A DNA stretch of 50,842 nt from positions 1-50,842 of the forward strand of contig JAOPYL010000257.1 in assembly GCA_025964625.1 (NCBI GenBank), given 5' to 3'. Position numbers and translations under genes: made by a program. This document shows, piece by piece, positions 1-7,742 of the stretch; position 1 is the stretch's first letter, and every line of letters begins with the position of its first letter. The notes under the pieces are model-generated. The model searched no databases. It saw only the letters and a list, made by a program, of their open reading frames with translations, and was not told the DNA's origin. This DNA comes from Actinoallomurus sp. (GTDB lineage Bacteria; Actinomycetota; Actinomycetes; Streptosporangiales; Streptosporangiaceae).

Positions 1-161
1 GCTTTGCCGAGAACACCGATCAACCCGATGACGCCGAGGCAGAACGAGCCGGCCCCCATCATCCGCCAGAAGTTGAAATACTGGCGGGGAGTACATTCCT
101 GGGTACCCATCTTGACGATCACCCATAGGAAGAATCGTTGCCGCAGCATATCTTTATTCAT
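1..161 (-). CDS. small membrane protein, partial (3' part outside window)
   Basis: Only the first 53 codons are in the window. The start ATG (159-161) overlaps the stop of the upstream gene by 8 nt, so the two are probably translationally coupled. The N-terminus (MNKDMLRQRFFLWV..., then GTQEC and a NFW motif) aligns residue by residue with the N-terminus of the upstream gene at 154-891 (MNTKHLRQRLWLWH..., GTRDC, RFW), so the two are tandem paralogs. A hydrophobic segment (about residues 36-51) begins a probable transmembrane helix. Function is unknown. It is the last visible gene of the operon that carries the ESX-substrate-like proteins. Confidence 0.72.
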   Translation of the reverse strand, partial: MNKDMLRQRFFLWVIVKMGTQECTPRQYFNFWRMMGAGSFCLGVIGLIGVLGK

Positions 162-891
162 CTTGTCGTTTTCTCCGCGCGCCCAGACCTAGGATCGGTG
201 TCCGTGTTCGTCTCCGCTGGCGGTGGTTGGCCTCCAGTTCGGCTCGCTTGCGCATCAGTTCTTCAAGCGCGGCCTGTGGGTCGGCCTCGACACGTTCCGT
301 CAGTTCACGGTCTCGCTGGAGCTTGGCCTGCACCTCCTTTGGGTCAGGAGGTGTGCTGAATCCGATCGGCTCTATCTCGTAGAGCCAGCGAAGCCGCATA
401 CCGACCTTGGCGCAGACGATGTCACCATCGGGATAGCGGGACTGGCGGGCGAAATGCACAAAATCGGCCGTCTGGGGAGGATAAACGTGGTAAATGTCTT
501 CGGGCCCGCGAAAGATGGTCTCGTTCCCGTTGTCGTCCGCGATCGTGATCCGATATCCCCATCGGTCGCTATTACGCCCGGACACGCCTTTGACGCAAAG
601 CAGCCGACATTCGGTGACTCGGCCTTCGATCGTGCGGGGAGAGCGCAGGTCGGAGATGGCCATACCGCAGAACACGATGCTCGTCACCAGTCCGAGAAGG
701 CAGATCACAAGGATCAGGACGGAACCGGGATCCCCGCGGAATGTGCTGGCTATGGCGAATGCGCCGATTATGATCCATACGATGCCGGTGATCATCCAGA
801 AGCGACGGAACTGTTGAGGGCTGCAGTCTCGCGTCCCCAGTCTGGCGACGTGCCATAGCCAGAGTCGTTGCCGCAGATGCTTTGTGTTCAC
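154..891 (-). CDS. two-TM membrane protein with charged C-terminus, unknown function
   Basis: 245 aa. I do not recognise a named family. Visible features are two adjacent hydrophobic segments at about residues 31-51 and 56-78, consistent with a membrane hairpin, then a soluble part with beta character (about 90-180), and a basic, Arg-rich, probably coiled-coil tail from about residue 200 containing the stretch RQRRRTRT. Its N-terminal 50 residues match those of the truncated neighbour starting at 161, which indicates a tandem duplication. It lies 43 nt downstream of the YbaB-like gene and overlaps the next gene by 8 nt. A role in the membrane arm or accessory function of the co-transcribed secreted proteins is only inference from context. 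Confidence 0.75.
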   Translation of the reverse strand: MNTKHLRQRLWLWHVARLGTRDCSPQQFRRFWMITGIVWIIIGAFAIASTFRGDPGSVLILVICLLGLVTSIVFCGMAISDLRSPRTIEGRVTECRLLCVKGVSGRNSDRWGYRITIADDNGNETIFRGPEDIYHVYPPQTADFVHFARQSRYPDGDIVCAKVGMRLRWLYEIEPIGFSTPPDPKEVQAKLQRDRELTERVEADPQAALEELMRKRAELEANHRQRRRTRTPILGLGARRKRQDE

Positions 892-934
892 TTCACTCCG
901 TCATCTTTACTTGGTGCTCGGTCACATCGTCCGG

Positions 935-1390
935 TCACCGGCGGTTGAATTCTTGAGTGGCGTCGGCCAGTCGCCGCTGCACGCGCTCCATCTCGCTCCG
1001 CGCGTCCACCGCAGTGCGCTCGAAAGAGGCGAGAGCCTCCTTGACCTGCTCCCTCGAGGCCTTCGGATCGAATTTTCCACCGCCCATGACCCCCTGGACC
1101 TCTTCCTGTGACTTACGGCGTAGATCGGCCGTCGCGTCGGCGACCACTCTGACGATCATCTCTGCGAGTTCTTCAGAGGCCATCCGCATCGCGCGCGGGT
1201 CGATGGTCAGTTTCCTGAGTCCGCTGGCGTTGTCGGACTCCGCTCGAACACGGCCGTCCTTGGACTTGGCGGTGCCGACGAGCGACGAGAGTGTCTCTTG
1301 GAGTTCGTTGACACGGCTCAGTCTGTTCTTCGCATCACGGAGCGTCTCGTCGATCGCGCCGCTTCTCAGAAAGTCGCTACTCTCGGACAT
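935..1390 (-). CDS. YbaB/EbfC-like nucleoid-associated family protein
   Basis: 151 aa, mostly helical with a short beta core. The central part (about residues 45-110: ..GRVRAESDNASGLRKLTIDP..) has the pattern of the YbaB/EbfC DNA-binding fold (beta strands carrying a Gly-rich turn, then a long helix with 'ADLRRKSQEE'). The N- and C-terminal thirds are charged coiled coil. Canonical YbaB beside dnaX/recR is about 100-115 aa, so this is a longer divergent member. Such paralogs recur in actinobacterial type VII (ESX) loci; the mycobacterial ESX-1 protein EspL is, as far as I recall, one example. Position between an ESX-substrate-like gene and membrane proteins supports that type of role. DNA binding itself is not demonstrated by the sequence. 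Confidence 0.7.
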   Translation of the reverse strand: MSESSDFLRSGAIDETLRDAKNRLSRVNELQETLSSLVGTAKSKDGRVRAESDNASGLRKLTIDPRAMRMASEELAEMIVRVVADATADLRRKSQEEVQGVMGGGKFDPKASREQVKEALASFERTAVDARSEMERVQRRLADATQEFNRR

Positions 1391-1421
1391 GTGATTCCTC
1401 GTCTATCAGTTGCCCGGACGG

Positions 1422-2570
1422 CTATTCGTGGTTGAGGATGCTGTCGATCCAGCTGTCGGTCTTTTCCCTACTCTTTGCGCCAGCGTATTCGCCACTGTGC
1501 TGGCCGGTATATTCACCGGTTTTTTCGGCGACCTTATTAATGGCGCTGTGCGTGACGCCGTCAATCCCCGCCAGGGTCGCCGCCGCCGTCGCCGCCGTCG
1601 CGTCGTGCTCGGCTTCCCCGGCCGCTTCGGCGAGGTAGCCGGCGCTCACGGTTGCGGACCTAGCGTTGGAAGCGCCGCTCTTCACAGCATCGTCGGCGGC
1701 TTCGGCTGCGGCCTTGGACGCCACTTCGGCGGTCCCGGATTTGAGCTTTGCTTCGCCAGAGGCTTTGACCGCTTCCTTGGCGGCCTCTTCCAGATCCTCG
1801 CCGGCGAACTTTCCCAGCAGCTTGCTTGCGCCTACCTGGGCTCCCTTCCCGAGGAGAGCGGAGAGGGCGATCTCGGGCGCTGCGATCGCGACGCCCTTGA
1901 GGGTGTCTAGCCCGACGTTCTTATTGCCTTCAGCCAACTGAATAATCTCGTGCAGGGTCTCGGCGCCTGCGAAAACCCCAGCGGCGACGTTACCTATCAT
2001 TTTGAGCGTGCCGTTGGCGGCCTCAAGGTCTCCGGAGAACTCCACGGCCGATGCGCATGCCTCTGCCATGATCGCTTCAGCAGGGCCAAGGAAGCCCACG
2101 CCGGTCGACTCCGCGATGACGATCGCGATGAACTGTGCGAAGAGTATGCTCCCGATGACGGCGACGGCGGCATCGAAAGCCGCGATGGCGGTTCCGCACA
2201 CGATGAGGGTGAGGGCCACGCCATCCGTGAAGATGCGGACGGTCTCGAGCTGTGTGCCGAGCTCCTCGATCTTCTTGTTGAACGCCTCGCGGTCATCACT
2301 GCTCCAGGCGTCGGCTGGGATGGCGTCGGTGACGTCCTTGAGCTTCTGCTTGGCCTGGTCAACGCTTTGGCCTACCTGCGTCCACGTCAGGGCGGCACTA
2401 CCGAGACCGCCCGGAAGGGCGGAGCCTTCCAGCATCTGGGTGAGGCATAGCCCAGCGGTCGGAATCTCCATCATGGAGATGCCGGTCAGTGTGATGCCGA
2501 CGGGGGCGAGAGCGTCGGCCACGTTCAGAACGGCGGAGGCTCCCTGGGCGACTGAGGTCTCGGCAGACAT
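1422..2570 (-). CDS. ESX/WXG100-related substrate-like protein, helical, hydrophobic centre
   Basis: 382 aa from the ATG at 2568-2570, which has a GAGAGG ribosome site on the minus strand; the open frame extends upstream but there overlaps the preceding gene. The N-terminal ~110 residues form a helical segment with 'DAWSSDDREAFNKKI', which resembles the turn-and-second-helix pattern of WXG100/ESX-secreted proteins (W-x-G-x-x-x-x-x-F) but with Ser/Ser in place of the Gly. A long hydrophobic stretch follows (about residues 115-165), then Ala/Glu/Lys-rich helices and a C-terminus rich in Gly/Tyr/Glu/Ser. No toxin catalytic motif is visible. It lies 31 nt behind the 101-aa protein and 31 nt before the YbaB-like gene. 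Likely exported or membrane-inserted; function unknown. Confidence 0.7.
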   Translation of the reverse strand: MSAETSVAQGASAVLNVADALAPVGITLTGISMMEIPTAGLCLTQMLEGSALPGGLGSAALTWTQVGQSVDQAKQKLKDVTDAIPADAWSSDDREAFNKKIEELGTQLETVRIFTDGVALTLIVCGTAIAAFDAAVAVIGSILFAQFIAIVIAESTGVGFLGPAEAIMAEACASAVEFSGDLEAANGTLKMIGNVAAGVFAGAETLHEIIQLAEGNKNVGLDTLKGVAIAAPEIALSALLGKGAQVGASKLLGKFAGEDLEEAAKEAVKASGEAKLKSGTAEVASKAAAEAADDAVKSGASNARSATVSAGYLAEAAGEAEHDATAATAAATLAGIDGVTHSAINKVAEKTGEYTGQHSGEYAGAKSREKTDSWIDSILNHE

Positions 2571-2601
2571 GATCGGGGGTGATCCTCTCGTATGTAAAAA
2601 G

Positions 2602-2907
2602 TCAGGCCTTCTTAACCGTGCTCTTCTCTTCGGCTTCCTTCCAATTCTTTCCGGTGATGTGAAGTTTCTGGCCGATGTCCTCCTTGATGCTTTTATCACC
2701 GAAGCTGTCAATGTTCTTGATCGTCACCTGTTTGCATGCGGCATGCGCGTAGTCCGCCTTGGAGAGATTCGTGCCCCAGTTGTAAAATTCGGTCTTGGCC
2801 TGCTCGACAAGCTCGGCAGCTTTCTTGAGGGGCTCGCACACCTCTTCGGTGAGGATGTCGGCCAACTTCTGGATCGTCTCTGGCTCGATATTGATCTCAT
2901 CGCTCAT
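2602..2907 (-). CDS. WXG100-sized helical protein, first gene of the operon
   Basis: 101 aa, the typical length of WXG100/ESAT-6-like secreted proteins. It is predicted all-helical with a turn around 'YNWGTNL' (residues 42-48), close to but not the canonical W-x-G. The C-terminus is very Lys/Glu-rich. Base composition is clearly lower in GC than the rest of the window (many AAA, AAT, TTC codons), as is its upstream region. It is followed 31 nt later by the 382-aa protein, so the pair could be heterodimerising type VII substrates. The call is from length, fold pattern and context, not from a clear family match. Confidence 0.65.
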   Translation of the reverse strand: MSDEINIEPETIQKLADILTEEVCEPLKKAAELVEQAKTEFYNWGTNLSKADYAHAACKQVTIKNIDSFGDKSIKEDIGQKLHITGKNWKEAEEKSTVKKA

Positions 2908-2976
2908 GGTGGATCCCTCGTGTGGAGCGGTGCCGATAAGTCTCTTATCTTTGGCTGGAGCAGCGTAAATTCTGAA

Positions 2977-3007
2977 ATACTAGACGACCACGGAGAGGTG
3001 CTGTCAG
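2977..3007 (-). promoter_or_regulatory. possible promoter of the 2907-1 operon
   Basis: On the minus strand a CTGACA (3002-3007) is followed after 19 nt by TAGTAT (2977-2982), about 70 nt upstream of the first ATG. The spacing is 1-2 nt longer than ideal for a vegetative sigma-70-type promoter. The region 2908-3124 is non-coding and AT-richer than its surroundings. Confidence 0.3.
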
Positions 3008-3124
3008 GCCTCAGAGCGATCCAAAGCCCGAACCGTGCGATCTTTACTTGCTCTTTACCTAGATGGTTCGATTCTGCCATGGGATGTCTGGAAGGGCCGA
3101 GGGTCGAGAGCCAAGGCAACGCGA

Positions 3125-3167
3125 AGCCCCGTTCGGAGGCGGTTCGACGACCTCTCTGAACGGGGCT
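3125..3167 (-). terminator. hairpin terminator after the M48 protease gene
   Basis: A perfect 10-bp inverted repeat (AGCCCCGTTC at 3125-3134, GAACGGGGCT at 3158-3167) with additional GAGG/CCTC pairing inside. It begins 15 nt downstream of the stop of the minus-strand protease gene. There is no U-tract, which is common for actinobacterial terminators. It separates that gene from the low-GC operon. Confidence 0.6.
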
Positions 3168-3182
3168 AATGTGCTGTGTGGA

Positions 3183-4226
3183 TCAGGATTCGCGGTTGTG
3201 GGTGTCTCCGCCACGGCCGAAGCGGTTGAAGATCTTCTCGCCCACGTTGACGGCCCCCTCGGCGGCACCCTTCACCACGCCGATGAACGGGTCCGAGCTG
3301 CGATTCCAGGACTCGCGGTAGGCCTGCGCGGCGTTCTTGATCTCGTCGGAGATCGAGGCGCTGGAGTCGTCCGCGCGGCGCTTGTAGTCACCACCGAGGA
3401 TCCGCTGGTAGTCACCGCCGGTCGCCCATCGATCCAGCTCGGAGAACCGCACCACCGCGTACGGGTGTGAGCGGTTCAGCAGGTTGAGGAACTTCAGCAG
3501 GCCGTCCCGCACGTCGCCGGCGGCGTCGTACTCCCGCGCCTGCTCCCGGAACGCCTCGGCGTCCATCTCGGTCAGGCGGCCACCACCGGCCAGCTTCATC
3601 AGGGAGCGCTTGCCCGCTTCGAGGTCCTGGCCACCGAGCAGCCCGGCGCGGTCGGAGGACAGCTCCGACTTGCGCTGCCACTCGTTCAGGCCCATGAGGA
3701 TCGCGGAGATGGCGATGTTGCCGAAGGGCAGCCACGCCAGCCGCGCGCCCAGGTTGGTGAGGATGAGCGCCATGGTGCGGTAGACGGCGTGCCCGGACAG
3801 CACGTGCCCGACCTCGTGGGCGATGACGAACCGCAGCTCCTCGTCGTCGAGCAGGTCGATCAGCCCGGTGTTCAACACGATGAACGGGTGGTCGGTGCCG
3901 ATCGTCATCGCGTTCGGCGTGGGGTCCTGCGCGACGTACAGCTCCGGGACATCGGGCAGGTCCAGGATGTAGGCGCTGTCGCGCACCATGTCGTGCAGGT
4001 TGCGGAACTGGTTCTCGCCGGCGCGCACGCTGCCGCCGAGGAACATCAGCCGGATGGCGCGCTCGCTGAACAGCCCGGCCAGGCGCTTGAGGACGGTGTC
4101 GAACCCGGAGAGTGAGCGCAGCGCGACGAGCGCCGACCGGTCCGCGGGGTGTTCGTAGGCCCGGGGGCTGATGCCCGGAAAGCGAGTGCGTGAGCGGTCA
4201 GGCGTGTTGCTCGTCATATCCGGCAT
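3183..4226 (-). CDS. M48 family zinc metallopeptidase
   Basis: 347 aa. The zinc-binding signature HEVGH is at residues 137-141 ('FVIAHEVGHVLSGHAV'), and the third ligand is probably the Glu of 'ELSSDRAGLL' about 55 residues on, as in HtpX/Ste24-type proteases. Hydrophobic segments around residues 145-190 could be membrane-associated. The C-terminal part (about 300-345) is a charged, low-complexity tail. M48 proteins of this type are thought to act in membrane protein quality control. The start at 4226 has GGAAA upstream; an in-frame ATG at 4217 is an alternative. It is divergent from the CoA-ligase gene, with 74 nt between, and closed by a hairpin at 3125-3167. Confidence 0.9.
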   Translation of the reverse strand: MPDMTSNTPDRSRTRFPGISPRAYEHPADRSALVALRSLSGFDTVLKRLAGLFSERAIRLMFLGGSVRAGENQFRNLHDMVRDSAYILDLPDVPELYVAQDPTPNAMTIGTDHPFIVLNTGLIDLLDDEELRFVIAHEVGHVLSGHAVYRTMALILTNLGARLAWLPFGNIAISAILMGLNEWQRKSELSSDRAGLLGGQDLEAGKRSLMKLAGGGRLTEMDAEAFREQAREYDAAGDVRDGLLKFLNLLNRSHPYAVVRFSELDRWATGGDYQRILGGDYKRRADDSSASISDEIKNAAQAYRESWNRSSDPFIGVVKGAAEGAVNVGEKIFNRFGRGGDTHNRES

Positions 4227-4300
4227 GGTATTTCCGACGAGTGACCTGTGCCCAGGGTTCCCCTTGCGCGGTCGGGCCGCGGGGGGTTCTACTCCCCTCT

Positions 4301-5569
4301 ATGGCGGAGTCGTACGGGCCTGGGCCCGCGGAGAGGATGTCGCGTGACGAGCTGGCCGCGCTGCAGGAGACCCGGCTCCGCGGACTCGTCGACACGCTGA
4401 TCGCGGCCGGCGGCCTGCAGGGCGGGCGGCTGCGCGACGCGGGAGTCACCGGCGGCGCGGACGTCACGCTCGGTGACCTGCCCCGGCTGCCGGTGACCAC
4501 CAAGCAGGATCTGTGGGACGCCTACCCCCACGGGATGCTCGCCGTGCCGATGGACGACGTCGTCGCCGTGCACGGCTCCAGCGGCTCGCGCGGACGGCCC
4601 ACCCTCGTCGCCTACACCAGGGCCGACCTGGAGCTGTGGGCGGCGATGTGCGCCCGGGCGCTGGTCTGCGCGGGCGCCGGGCGCGGCAGCGTCGTGCACA
4701 ACGCGTACGGCTACGGCCTTTTCACGGGCGGCCTCGGCATCCACCAGGGTGCGATCGCCCTCGGCGCCACCGTGGTGCCGATGTCCGGCGGCATGACCGA
4801 GCGCCAGGTCCGCATGCTCGCCGACCTGCGGCCCGACATCCTGACCTGCACGCCTTCCTACGCCGTACGCCTCGGGGAGGCGGCGCGCGAGGCGGGGATC
4901 GAGCTGACCTTGAAGGCCGGCCTGTTCGGGTCCGAGCCGTGGTCGGAGGAGCTCCGGTCCTCGATCGAGGACCTGCTCGGGCTGGCGGCGCTGGACATCT
5001 ACGGCCGGTCGGAGGTGATCGGGCCCGGGGTGGCGACCGAATGCCTCGAGCGGGCCGGCCTGCACGTCAACGAGGACTTCTTCATCGTCGAGGCGCTGGA
5101 CTCCGATGGCACGCCCGTGGCTGAGGGCGTGCCCGGCGAGCTGGTGTTCAGCACGCCGCGGGAGGCGATGCCGCTGCTGCGCTACCGGACCGGGGACGTC
5201 GCGTCCCTCTCGTACGCCCCGTGCACGTGCGGGCGCACGCTCGTGCGGATGAGCAAGGTGCTGGGCCGCAGCGACGACATGCTCGTCATCCGAGGGGTCA
5301 ACGTCTACCCGCGCGAGATCGAGGCCGTGCTGCTGCGGTACGCCTCACCGCACTACCAGGTGGTCGTCGACCGCCGCGCCGCCATGGCCCGGCTCATCGT
5401 GGCCTGCGAGGAGGCCGAACGGGGACTCGCGGCGGCGCTCTCCGCGGAGCTGGGCCTGTCGTGCGATGTCCGGGTGTTGCCGACCGGCACGATCCCGCGC
5501 GTCGAGATCGGTAAGGCGGTCCGCGTGGTGACCTGGCAGTCGGGGGCGCCGCCGCTGCCAGGTCTTTGA
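4301..5569 (+). CDS. phenylacetate-CoA ligase (PaaK)-like adenylate-forming enzyme
   Basis: 422 aa from ATG 4301; PaaK proteins are usually 430-440 aa. Motifs of the family are present in order: the Ser/Gly-rich phosphate loop 'HGSSGSRGRPTLV' (residues 91-103), the adenylate motif 'DIYGRSEVIGPGVATEC' (PaaK-type), 'LLRYRTGD', and the hinge 'RSDDMLVIRGVNVYPREIE' leading to the mobile C-terminal domain. It should activate a (probably aromatic) carboxylate to an acyl-CoA via an acyl-AMP. No phenylacetate degradation genes lie nearby, so the substrate is open. The frame continues upstream of 4301, but the protease promoter lies there and the homology begins after this Met. A second in-frame start is at 4337. 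Confidence 0.88.
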   Translation: MAESYGPGPAERMSRDELAALQETRLRGLVDTLIAAGGLQGGRLRDAGVTGGADVTLGDLPRLPVTTKQDLWDAYPHGMLAVPMDDVVAVHGSSGSRGRPTLVAYTRADLELWAAMCARALVCAGAGRGSVVHNAYGYGLFTGGLGIHQGAIALGATVVPMSGGMTERQVRMLADLRPDILTCTPSYAVRLGEAAREAGIELTLKAGLFGSEPWSEELRSSIEDLLGLAALDIYGRSEVIGPGVATECLERAGLHVNEDFFIVEALDSDGTPVAEGVPGELVFSTPREAMPLLRYRTGDVASLSYAPCTCGRTLVRMSKVLGRSDDMLVIRGVNVYPREIEAVLLRYASPHYQVVVDRRAAMARLIVACEEAERGLAAALSAELGLSCDVRVLPTGTIPRVEIGKAVRVVTWQSGAPPLPGL

Positions 5570-5869
5570 TCACCTGTCGGCATTCGCCGCATTGACTCGC
5601 CACCGTACGGCGCTCAGACCCCGCACGGCGCGCCCGGCCCGTACGGCACGCCTGGCCCCTACGGCGCTCCCCGCCCCTATACGGTGACGATCCCGCCCTC
5701 CTTCGGCGGCTACACCCGGACGGCCGGGAGTGTCGCGGACCGGGCGGCCGAGACGATTCGCACGGAGATGGACCGGGCAAACAGCAAGTACGCCCCTTGG
5801 TTTCGCGGGCGGAAACAAAGGGGTCGTGGTGCACGGGCCGTCGGGACGGTGGTTAAGGTCGCGCCATGA
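5570..5869 (+). pseudogene. Pro/Tyr/Gly-rich open frame without a standard start, overlapping nadD
   Basis: Directly after the ligase stop and in the same frame, the sequence stays open for 99 codons. It first encodes PYG/PGP-type repeats (PPYGAQTPHGAPGPYG..., about 5597-5680) like the disordered N-termini of actinobacterial membrane proteins, then a more ordered part (GSVADRAAETIRTEMDRANS...). Its TGA (5867-5869) overlaps the nadD ATG as ATGA, the usual sign of a coupled gene. But no ATG, and only one GTG (5684, no ribosome site, after the repeats), is available; two ATT codons are at 5582 and 5591. Most likely a 5'-truncated remnant of the gene that once preceded nadD; a real 61-aa GTG product or an ATT start is possible. 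Confidence 0.45.
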
Positions 5870-6471
5870 GCACAGATGGGGAGCGCCGCCGCCTCGGGAT
5901 CATGGGTGGCACGTTCGATCCCATTCACCACGGTCACCTGGTGGCCGCGAGCGAGGTGGCGCATCTGCTGGCGCTCGACGAAGTCGTCTTCGTGCCGACC
6001 GGCCAGCCGTGGATGAAGGAGGGCCGCAAGACCTCCGCGGCGGAGGACCGCTACCTGATGACGGTGATCGCGACCGCCTCCAACCCCCGGTTCTCGGTGA
6101 GCCGCGTGGACATCGAGCGCCCCGGGCAGACGTTCACGATCGACACGCTGCGGGAGATGCGCGAAATACACGGGCCTGACGTGGAGTTCTTCTTTATTAC
6201 GGGGGCCGACGCGCTCGCCCAGATGTTGTGCTGGCGTGACGCAGAGGAGCTGTTCACGCTCGCGCATTTCATAGGGTGTACCCGTCCCGGCCACAATCTC
6301 GCCGACCCGGGCCTGCCCGGCGGCGGGGTGAGCCTGGTCGAGGTGCCCGCCTTGGCGATCTCCTCGACCGAGTGCCGCGAACGGGTCCGGGCCGGGGAAC
6401 CGGTCTGGTACCTGGTGCCAGACGGAATTGTGCAGTACATCAACAAACGAGGGCTTTATCGTGACAGTTGA
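5866..6471 (+). CDS. nadD: nicotinate-nucleotide adenylyltransferase
   Basis: 201 aa, normal length. It transfers AMP from ATP to nicotinate mononucleotide to give deamido-NAD in NAD biosynthesis. The nucleotidyltransferase signature '[11 protein letters not shown]' is at residues 15-25, and the C-terminal 'ISSTECRER' is the family's ISSTxxR ATP-binding motif. The gene starts within the ATGA overlap with the preceding orphan frame and is followed by rsfS, which starts 35 nt after its stop. This nadD-rsfS-histidine phosphatase order is conserved in Actinobacteria (for example Rv2421c-Rv2419c). Confidence 0.97.
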   Translation: MSTDGERRRLGIMGGTFDPIHHGHLVAASEVAHLLALDEVVFVPTGQPWMKEGRKTSAAEDRYLMTVIATASNPRFSVSRVDIERPGQTFTIDTLREMREIHGPDVEFFFITGADALAQMLCWRDAEELFTLAHFIGCTRPGHNLADPGLPGGGVSLVEVPALAISSTECRERVRAGEPVWYLVPDGIVQYINKRGLYRDS

Positions 6472-6506
6472 CGATGAAGCCCCGCAGGGAGGAATACAAC
6501 TACACC

Positions 6507-6914
6507 GTGACCGCATCCGACAGGGCCGCCCAGCTGGTCCAGATCGCCGCCGAGGCCGCGGCCGAGAAGCTGGCTGAGAACATCATCGCCTACGACGTGA
6601 GTGACCAACTCGTCATCACGGACGCCTTCCTCCTCTGCTCGGCCGCCAACGACCGGCAGGTCCGCGCCATCGTGGACGAGGTCGAGAAGAGGCTGCGCGA
6701 CGACGCGGGCGTCAAGCCGACCCGCCGCGAGGGCGAGCGGGAAGGGCGCTGGGTGCTCCTCGACTACTCCGACATCATCGTGCACGTCCAGCACGAGGAG
6801 GACCGCGTCTACTACGCGCTCGAACGGCTATGGAAGGACTGCCCGGCCGTCCCGCTGCCCGACGACATCAACGCCCACTCGGCGCAGCGAGTACGTGCCG
6901 GGGAGGGGCAGTGA
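6507..6914 (+). CDS. rsfS: ribosomal silencing factor RsfS
   Basis: 135 aa, DUF143/Iojap family. It binds ribosomal protein uL14 and blocks 30S-50S joining under nutrient limitation. Family motifs seen are 'VSDQLVITDAFLLCSAAND' with the following 'RQVRAIVDEVE', and 'GRWVLLDYSDIIVHV'. I chose GTG 6507 (residues VTASDRAAQLV) because a GGGAGGA lies upstream at 6486-6492 and the family begins here; upstream in-frame ATG 6474 and TTG 6468 exist. The stop overlaps the next start (GTGA), so rsfS and the phosphatase are coupled. Confidence 0.95.
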   Translation: MTASDRAAQLVQIAAEAAAEKLAENIIAYDVSDQLVITDAFLLCSAANDRQVRAIVDEVEKRLRDDAGVKPTRREGEREGRWVLLDYSDIIVHVQHEEDRVYYALERLWKDCPAVPLPDDINAHSAQRVRAGEGQ

Positions 6915-7546
6915 GCGATCCACGCAAGATCGTTCTCTGGAGGCACGGTCAGACCGCGTGGAACGTCGAACGCCGCTTCCAGGGCACGACCGACATCCCG
7001 CTGGACGACACGGGCGTCGAACAGGCCGGGCGGGCCGCCCGGCTCCTCGCCGCCCTGCGGCCGACCGCGATCGTCGCCTCGCCGTTGCAGCGCACCGCCG
7101 CCACGGCCGAGGCGCTCAGCGAGGTCACCGGCCTGACCGTGGCGAAGGACCTCGACCTGATCGAGCGCGCCGGTGGAGCCTGGGAAGGGCTCACCAACCA
7201 CGAGATCCGTACGCAGTACCCCGCCGAGTACGCCACCTGGCAGCCGCCGGGCGGCGAGACCGGTGAGCAGGTCGCCAAGCGCGTCACCGCGGCTTTCGAA
7301 CGCGCACTGGAGCCGATCCCCCGCAACGGCCTGCTCGTCGTCGTCTCTCACGGCGCCGCCCTGCGGATCGGCATGCTCGACTGGCTTGGCTTCCCCGAGG
7401 AACTGTGGAACCGCTTCGGCGGCCTGTCCAACTGCTGCTGGTCCGTTCTGGAAGAGGGCCGCAGCGGCTGGCGGCTGGCCGAGCACAACGCCGGCACCCT
7501 GCCCGAGCCGGTCCTCAGTGACGACCGGGCCGAGAGTGACGGCTGA
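6911..7546 (+). CDS. histidine phosphatase, GpgP-like (glucosyl-3-phosphoglycerate phosphatase)
   Basis: 211 aa, phosphoglycerate mutase/histidine phosphatase superfamily. The catalytic 'WRHGQT' motif is at residues 8-13, an 'ERRFQG' follows, and the second active-site His is in 'VSHGAALR'. Synteny (third gene after nadD and rsfS) matches mycobacterial Rv2419c, characterised as glucosyl-3-phosphoglycerate phosphatase in methylglucose lipopolysaccharide synthesis; whether this organism makes that polymer is unknown, so a broader phosphatase role is possible. GTG 6911 overlaps the rsfS stop. Confidence 0.9.
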   Translation: MSDPRKIVLWRHGQTAWNVERRFQGTTDIPLDDTGVEQAGRAARLLAALRPTAIVASPLQRTAATAEALSEVTGLTVAKDLDLIERAGGAWEGLTNHEIRTQYPAEYATWQPPGGETGEQVAKRVTAAFERALEPIPRNGLLVVVSHGAALRIGMLDWLGFPEELWNRFGGLSNCCWSVLEEGRSGWRLAEHNAGTLPEPVLSDDRAESDG

Positions 7547-7594
7547 TCGCAGGATTACAGGTCTGGTCCTAGGGTCCGATACACTGGCTCAGCG

Positions 7595-7613
7595 CCGCAG
7601 GGACGACCTGCGG
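7595..7613 (+). terminator. small hairpin between gpgP-like gene and tRNA
   Basis: Perfect 7-bp inverted repeat CCGCAGG / CCTGCGG with a 5-nt loop, 48 nt after the phosphatase stop and 8 nt before the tRNA. A TACACT (7580-7585) upstream could be the tRNA -10, in which case the hairpin sits in the tRNA leader instead of terminating the operon. Confidence 0.35.
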
Positions 7614-7620
7614 ATGGTGC

Positions 7621-7693
7621 GGGGCTATGGCGCAGTTGGTAGCGCGCCTCCATGGCATGGAGGAGGTCTGGGGTTCGAATCCCCATAGCTCCA
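7621..7693 (+). tRNA. tRNA-Ala(GGC)
   Basis: A complete 73-nt cloverleaf: acceptor GGGGCTA/TAGCTCC with discriminator A, D-arm GCGC-AGTTGGTA-GCGC, anticodon stem CCTCC/GGAGG with loop ATGGCAT (anticodon GGC), 5-nt variable loop, and T-arm TGGGG-TTCGAAT-CCCCA. CCA is not encoded. A tRNA-Ala after nadD-rsfS-phosphatase is a recurrent actinobacterial arrangement. Confidence 0.98.
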
Positions 7694-7706
7694 CGAACGG
7701 CCTGGG

Positions 7707-7742
7707 CCAGTGTGCTCGCGAACTTCGTTCGCTCGCCACTGG
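7707..7742 (+). terminator. terminator after tRNA-Ala
   Basis: Nested inverted repeat: outer CCAGTG (7707-7712)/CACTGG (7737-7742) and inner GCGAAC/GTTCGC closing a 3-nt loop. It starts 14 nt after the mature tRNA end and is followed by a short TTTCGTTATTTC stretch. Confidence 0.65.

Noticed and set aside
5710-6516. 268-aa minus-strand frame opposite nadD
   Set aside because: nadD is unambiguous; the frame is its shadow.
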